Shown: piece after piece, positions 60,590 through 64,000 of the stretch
Position numbering within the stretch: the first letter of the stretch is position 1
Layout of the letters: every line of letters begins with the position of its first letter
Origin: Okapia johnstoni
Lineage: Eukaryota; Chordata; Mammalia; Artiodactyla; Giraffidae
NCBI GenBank assembly: GCA_024291935.2
Contig: CM044308.1
Coordinates: 118,322,501-118,386,500 of the forward strand
Reading direction: 5' to 3'
Length of the DNA stretch: 64,000 bases
Notes under the pieces: generated by a model
What the model was told of the DNA's origin: nothing
Databases searched by the model: none
What the model saw: the letters and a program-made list of their open reading frames with translations, nothing else
Position numbers and translations under genes: made by a program

Positions 60590-60895
60590 GAAAGCTCCTC
60601 AGTCGTGTCCGACTCTTTGCCACCCCATGGACTATACAGTCCATGGAATTCTCCAGGCCAGAATACTAGAGTGGGTAGCCGTTCCCTTCTCCAGGGGATC
60701 TTCCCAACCCAGGAATCAAACCCAGGTCTCCCGCATTGCAGGCAGATTCTTTACCGTCTGAGCCACCAGGGAAGCCCAAGAATACTCAAGTGGGTAGCCT
60801 ATCCCTTCTCCAGGGGGTCTTCCCGACCCAGGAATCGAATCTGGGTCTCCTGCATCTCAGGCAGATTCTTTATCAGCTGAGCTATGAGGGAAGGA
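60590..60895 (-). repeat. Bov-tA SINE with two tandem tRNA heads
   Basis: One Bov-A body followed by two inverse head units, ending accagggaagcccaagaata and gctatgagggaagg. Confidence 0.92.
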
Positions 60896-61157
60896 ATAAT
60901 AGTAAAATTTTAATGTGTTTATAGCATATGTAAAACACATGACAATAGAACATGGGACAGAGGAATTGGAAGTTTACTACTGTATTCTAAAATGTTATAT
61001 ACCATGTTGTAGCTCAGTCTTCACACTGCCAGTCAGTGAGAAATTAATCATAGCACATAGTGTTTAACCCAACATCAACTCCATTAATAAATTATTATCA
61101 TAAAAACAATAGCTAATGCATTTAAATGGTTATTATATGGCATATAACTTTTATTGT

Positions 61158-61357
61158 GTTAGTTGCTCAGTCATGTCTGACTCTGTGACCCCATGGACTG
61201 TAGCCTGCCAGGCTCTTCTGTACATGGGATTCTCCAGGCAATAATACTGGAGTGGGTTGCCGTTCCTTTCTCCAAAGGATTTTCCCGACCCAGGGATCAA
61301 ACCCGGTCTCCCACACTGTAGGCAGATTCTTTACCACCTGAGCCACCAGGGAAGTCT
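61158..61357 (-). repeat. Bov-tA SINE
   Basis: gttagttgctcagtcatgtc to ctgagccaccagggaagtc. Confidence 0.95.
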
Positions 61358-61384
61358 GGTTTTAATCTAAGTGTTTTGCTTCAC

Positions 61385-61575
61385 CAGTATTAAGCCTCAA
61401 GATGATTCCATGGGGAAGATATTACTGGTGTCCCTATTTTATGGCTGAGAAAAACTAGAGCCCAAGGAGATTGAAATAACCTTTCCCAAGTCATACATCA
61501 ATGAAGCAGCAGGGTCAAGATTGAAACCGAGGTTCCTAACACTGAACTCTTAACCCCTTCATTGTTCCACAGTAC
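61385..61575 (+). repeat. MIR SINE
   Basis: ctattttatggctgagaaaa, cccaagtcatacatcaatga, then aggttcctaacactgaactc. Confidence 0.7.
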
Positions 61576-63407
61576 AATTATACACATTCTTTAGCATATA
61601 AAATGAAAGACATCACCAGTAAGATGTATACCATTTTGGTCAAATATACTGAAGATTAAATAAAAGAAATTTCAAAGTATTCACAAACCCAATCTACAGA
61701 CACTATGTTTTTGGCATCCCTTTCTTTCTACTTTAACTTGATAATGTGGTCACTTCACTGGCTTTTATACAAAGAGAGCAAAGTCGTAAAAGTAAACTTA
61801 ACCGAGAAAGTCTGGGTAAGATATGATTTTTCAGTTTTTTGGGTTTTTTTTGATTTTTCAGTTTTGCAAGTATCTGTAAATTGTAGATTTTGTTTTGAAT
61901 ACATCTGGTTGGAATGCTGGAATGAATATAGTGATCCCTCATGCCCAAAATATAAGAACAGCAATAACTTTCTAAAACCACAAAGTTCAAAAGTTCATTT
62001 AACAGATGATGAAACGATCTGTTCATTTCAGGCCCAAGAAAATTACCACATCCCCTGAATTGTAAGATGAATGTATTTTCCACCTTTTATTAATGTTCCA
62101 GAAATCATTATGCATCTAACATTAAATGTATAATATCTTTCTTTCGCTCTGCAGAAGTTATTTTTAAATCAACAGTCACCTTATAATTGACAATACTTTA
62201 ATATTAATGAAATATTAAGTGCCGTGCTCATTACACTGTTCTTAGGATCCATTGAGAGAGGCTGTACAGGATAAGCAAGGATATTTTCTTTTTAAAAAGG
62301 CACATAAGTGTCAACTTATTACTGTAATCTGATAAGATCTTTATTTTAAAACCCCTCTAATAATTTTCTGTAGCTATTAAAAATGAAGAAGAATAAAAAA
62401 CATATTTTCTTAAACATTTGGTAACCATCAACATCTGGATTGAGACTTTGGCATACTGTTATACTAATGTGTAAAATTGATGCTTATAGTAATGATCTCA
62501 CTAGCCTCTTTTCAGACAATGATATCATCCAGTAAATAATATGATTAGTTGAGAAGACTGGGGAATTAGCCTGCATTTTAAAAGAGAAAGACTTGTACTA
62601 CAATATACGAAGCACTTAACCCTCTCCATATAGTTAAAAGGTTAAAAAGGCAGATGTATGTAGGTGTCCAATGTGAAGGAAAGACTGTGTCGTGTTTCAA
62701 CTGATGTTCTATGATCCTCGTCCTTCTCCTTTTAGCATCTTTTGGACATAAAGTACAAGAATACGTTACTAATCCTAGGGGAAAGCAGTAAGTGATGCAT
62801 ATTGTCTCAAAGCATCGCTTTTGGGGTCAAGGATTCCTGACTTGAAGCCAGGCTTTACTAATTTACCAGCTACGTGATCTTGGGCAAATGACTTAGTTAA
62901 GCCTTAGTTCCAGTCCTATGAGGCTATGTGTCCCATGTCTTCTCATTCTAGAACCCAGGTGGAAGAGCAGCCCCTGTGTGAGAAAGGCTACTCTTAGGGC
63001 AGAAGGCAGACTGGAGCCTGACTCCATTCTGTTTATCAGTAAGAATTAATTCAGCATTGATGAGCTCACGGCTTTTCCCTTGGAAACAATTTTTCCTGAG
63101 TAAACACTACTATATTTTTTAAACGATTTTGATTCACAGTCAAAAGAACCAAATTAATATCTTCAAATTTTCATTCATTTTATATAATTTTCAAGAGACT
63201 CAAACTTTTCCATTAAAATTTTTAATAGATATTTGATTGTCAGCTGGCTTTTATTCATATCAGAAGTTTCTGAACTATCAAATCTAGTCTTCTTACATCA
63301 AATTTAGCTGATCTAAATTTGTTAATGAAAAATCAATTTTTCTAGAAATGTCTAAACAACAACAAACTCTTAACTGTGTGCTTGAATAAAAACAAAAACA
63401 ACCTGCA
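61576..63407. other. USP32 upstream intron, no recognised element
   Basis: About 1.8 kb of AT-rich intron. A duplicated ttttttgatttttcagtttt-like phrase occurs near 61830-61862. The 117- and 116-codon overlapping frames here are on opposite strands, lack known motifs and look like chance. Confidence 0.5.
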
Positions 63408-63511
63408 GTGCTCACTTCAGCAGCACATATACTAAAATTGGAATGATACAGAGGAGATTAGAATGGCCCCATAGCAAGGATGACACACAAATTCATGAAG
63501 GGTTTCATACT
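63408..63511 (+). pseudogene. Full-length U6 snRNA pseudogene, 5' part of a U6-L1 chimera
   Basis: gtgctcacttcagcagcaca, tatactaaaattggaatgat, acagaggagattagaatggc and gcaaggatgacacacaaatt span U6 from base 1 to its 3' end with scattered substitutions. It runs without a gap into L1 3' sequence and lacks the T-run terminator. Confidence 0.9.
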
Positions 63512-64000
63512 ATGGTATCACTTATAAGTGGAATTTAAAATATGACACGAGGAATTCCCTGACAGCCCATTAGGACTCCCTGCTTTCAATGTTGAGGATC
63601 TGGGTTGAGTCCTTGGTTGAGGAACTAAGAACCCACAAGCTGCAAAGTGTGGCCAAAAAACAGATTTTAAAAAATAAAAAACAAATACAACACAAATGGA
63701 CTTGTTTATGAAACAGAAACAGACTCGCAGAAACAGGAAACAGACTTGCAGTTGTCAACGATGGGAGGGGAGAAGGGATCGATTAGCAGATGCAAACTAT
63801 TATACGTAGAATGGATAAACAACAAAGTCTTACTGTATAGCACAGGGAACTATATTCAATGTCCTGTAAAAGAAGATAAAATAGTGTGTGTGTACAGAAT
63901 CACTGTGCTATGTATCAAAAACTAACACAACATTATAAATCAACTATATTTCTATTCCAAAAAAATTTTTTTTAATAAATAGCTAAATAAAATTTTAAAA
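63512..64000 (+). repeat. L1 3' end joined to U6
   Basis: tatcacttataagtggaatt and atgacac, then (after a SINE) aaatggacttgtttatgaaa, gtatagcacagggaactata and aaatcaactatatttctatt are the artiodactyl L1 3' end in sense orientation, with an A/T-rich tail reaching the window edge. Confidence 0.85.
63547..63690 (+). repeat. CHR-type SINE nested in the L1 part
   Basis: aggaattccctgacagccca to gcaaagtgtggccaaaaaac. The flanking aatatgacac and aatacaacac look like an imperfect target duplication. Confidence 0.8.

Noticed and set aside
61705..62083. Overlapping 117- and 116-codon frames on opposite strands
   Set aside because: AT-rich, low-complexity, no motif, inside an intron; most likely chance.
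1..64000. CRISPR arrays, operons, phage or bacterial mobile systems
   Set aside because: No such structure; repeats are all dispersed eukaryotic elements and the only gene is spliced.
57056..64000. First USP32 coding exon
   Set aside because: I looked for the reverse complement of the segment before Val63 and found no matching frame with splice sites; it is probably beyond the right edge.

Overview
This is mammalian nuclear DNA from a ruminant, most likely a bovid. The evidence is the repeat content: many Bov-tA/Bov-A SINEs, BovB (RTE) LINE copies, ruminant L1 3' ends, CHR-type tRNA SINEs, and older mammalian repeats (MIR, L2, MLT1, MER5A, MER2, L1M). There is no bacterial-type gene organisation. 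All long uninterrupted reading frames outside the exons come from repeats.

The window holds one protein-coding gene, transcribed on the minus strand: USP32 (ubiquitin carboxyl-terminal hydrolase 32). Thirteen coding exons run from high to low coordinates (57055 down to 2580). They join in perfect phase into 1566 nt, or 522 codons, corresponding to about residues 63-584 of the mammalian protein. This covers the N-terminal EF-hand region, including two canonical calcium loops, and the whole DUSP domain. The first coding exon (about residues 1-62) must lie beyond the right edge. The ubiquitin-like segment, the catalytic USP domain and the CAAX C-terminus must lie beyond the left edge.

Layout: 1-2579 is intron with a BovB 3' end and an L1 3' end that has a 16-bp target-site duplication. 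2580-13051 carries five exons. A degraded second copy of one of them lies at 11801-12697, and it looks like an assembly artefact made of noisy long-read sequence. 13052-24831 carries five more exons, including the EF-hand exons, and is rich in L1. 24832-49218 is a 24.4-kb intron filled with two large BovB copies, two Hsmar1-type mariner copies and many SINEs. 49219-57055 carries three exons and a rearranged, apparently twin-primed BovB. 57056-64000 is upstream intron and ends in a U6 snRNA fused to an L1 3' end.

The most interesting non-genic signals are: the duplicated, indel-ridden exon block; a 3'-truncated U6 fragment with no poly(A), flanked by a 12-bp duplication; the U6-L1 chimera; the twin-primed BovB; and a three-headed Bov-tA inserted inside a BovB. 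I see no novel gene system.
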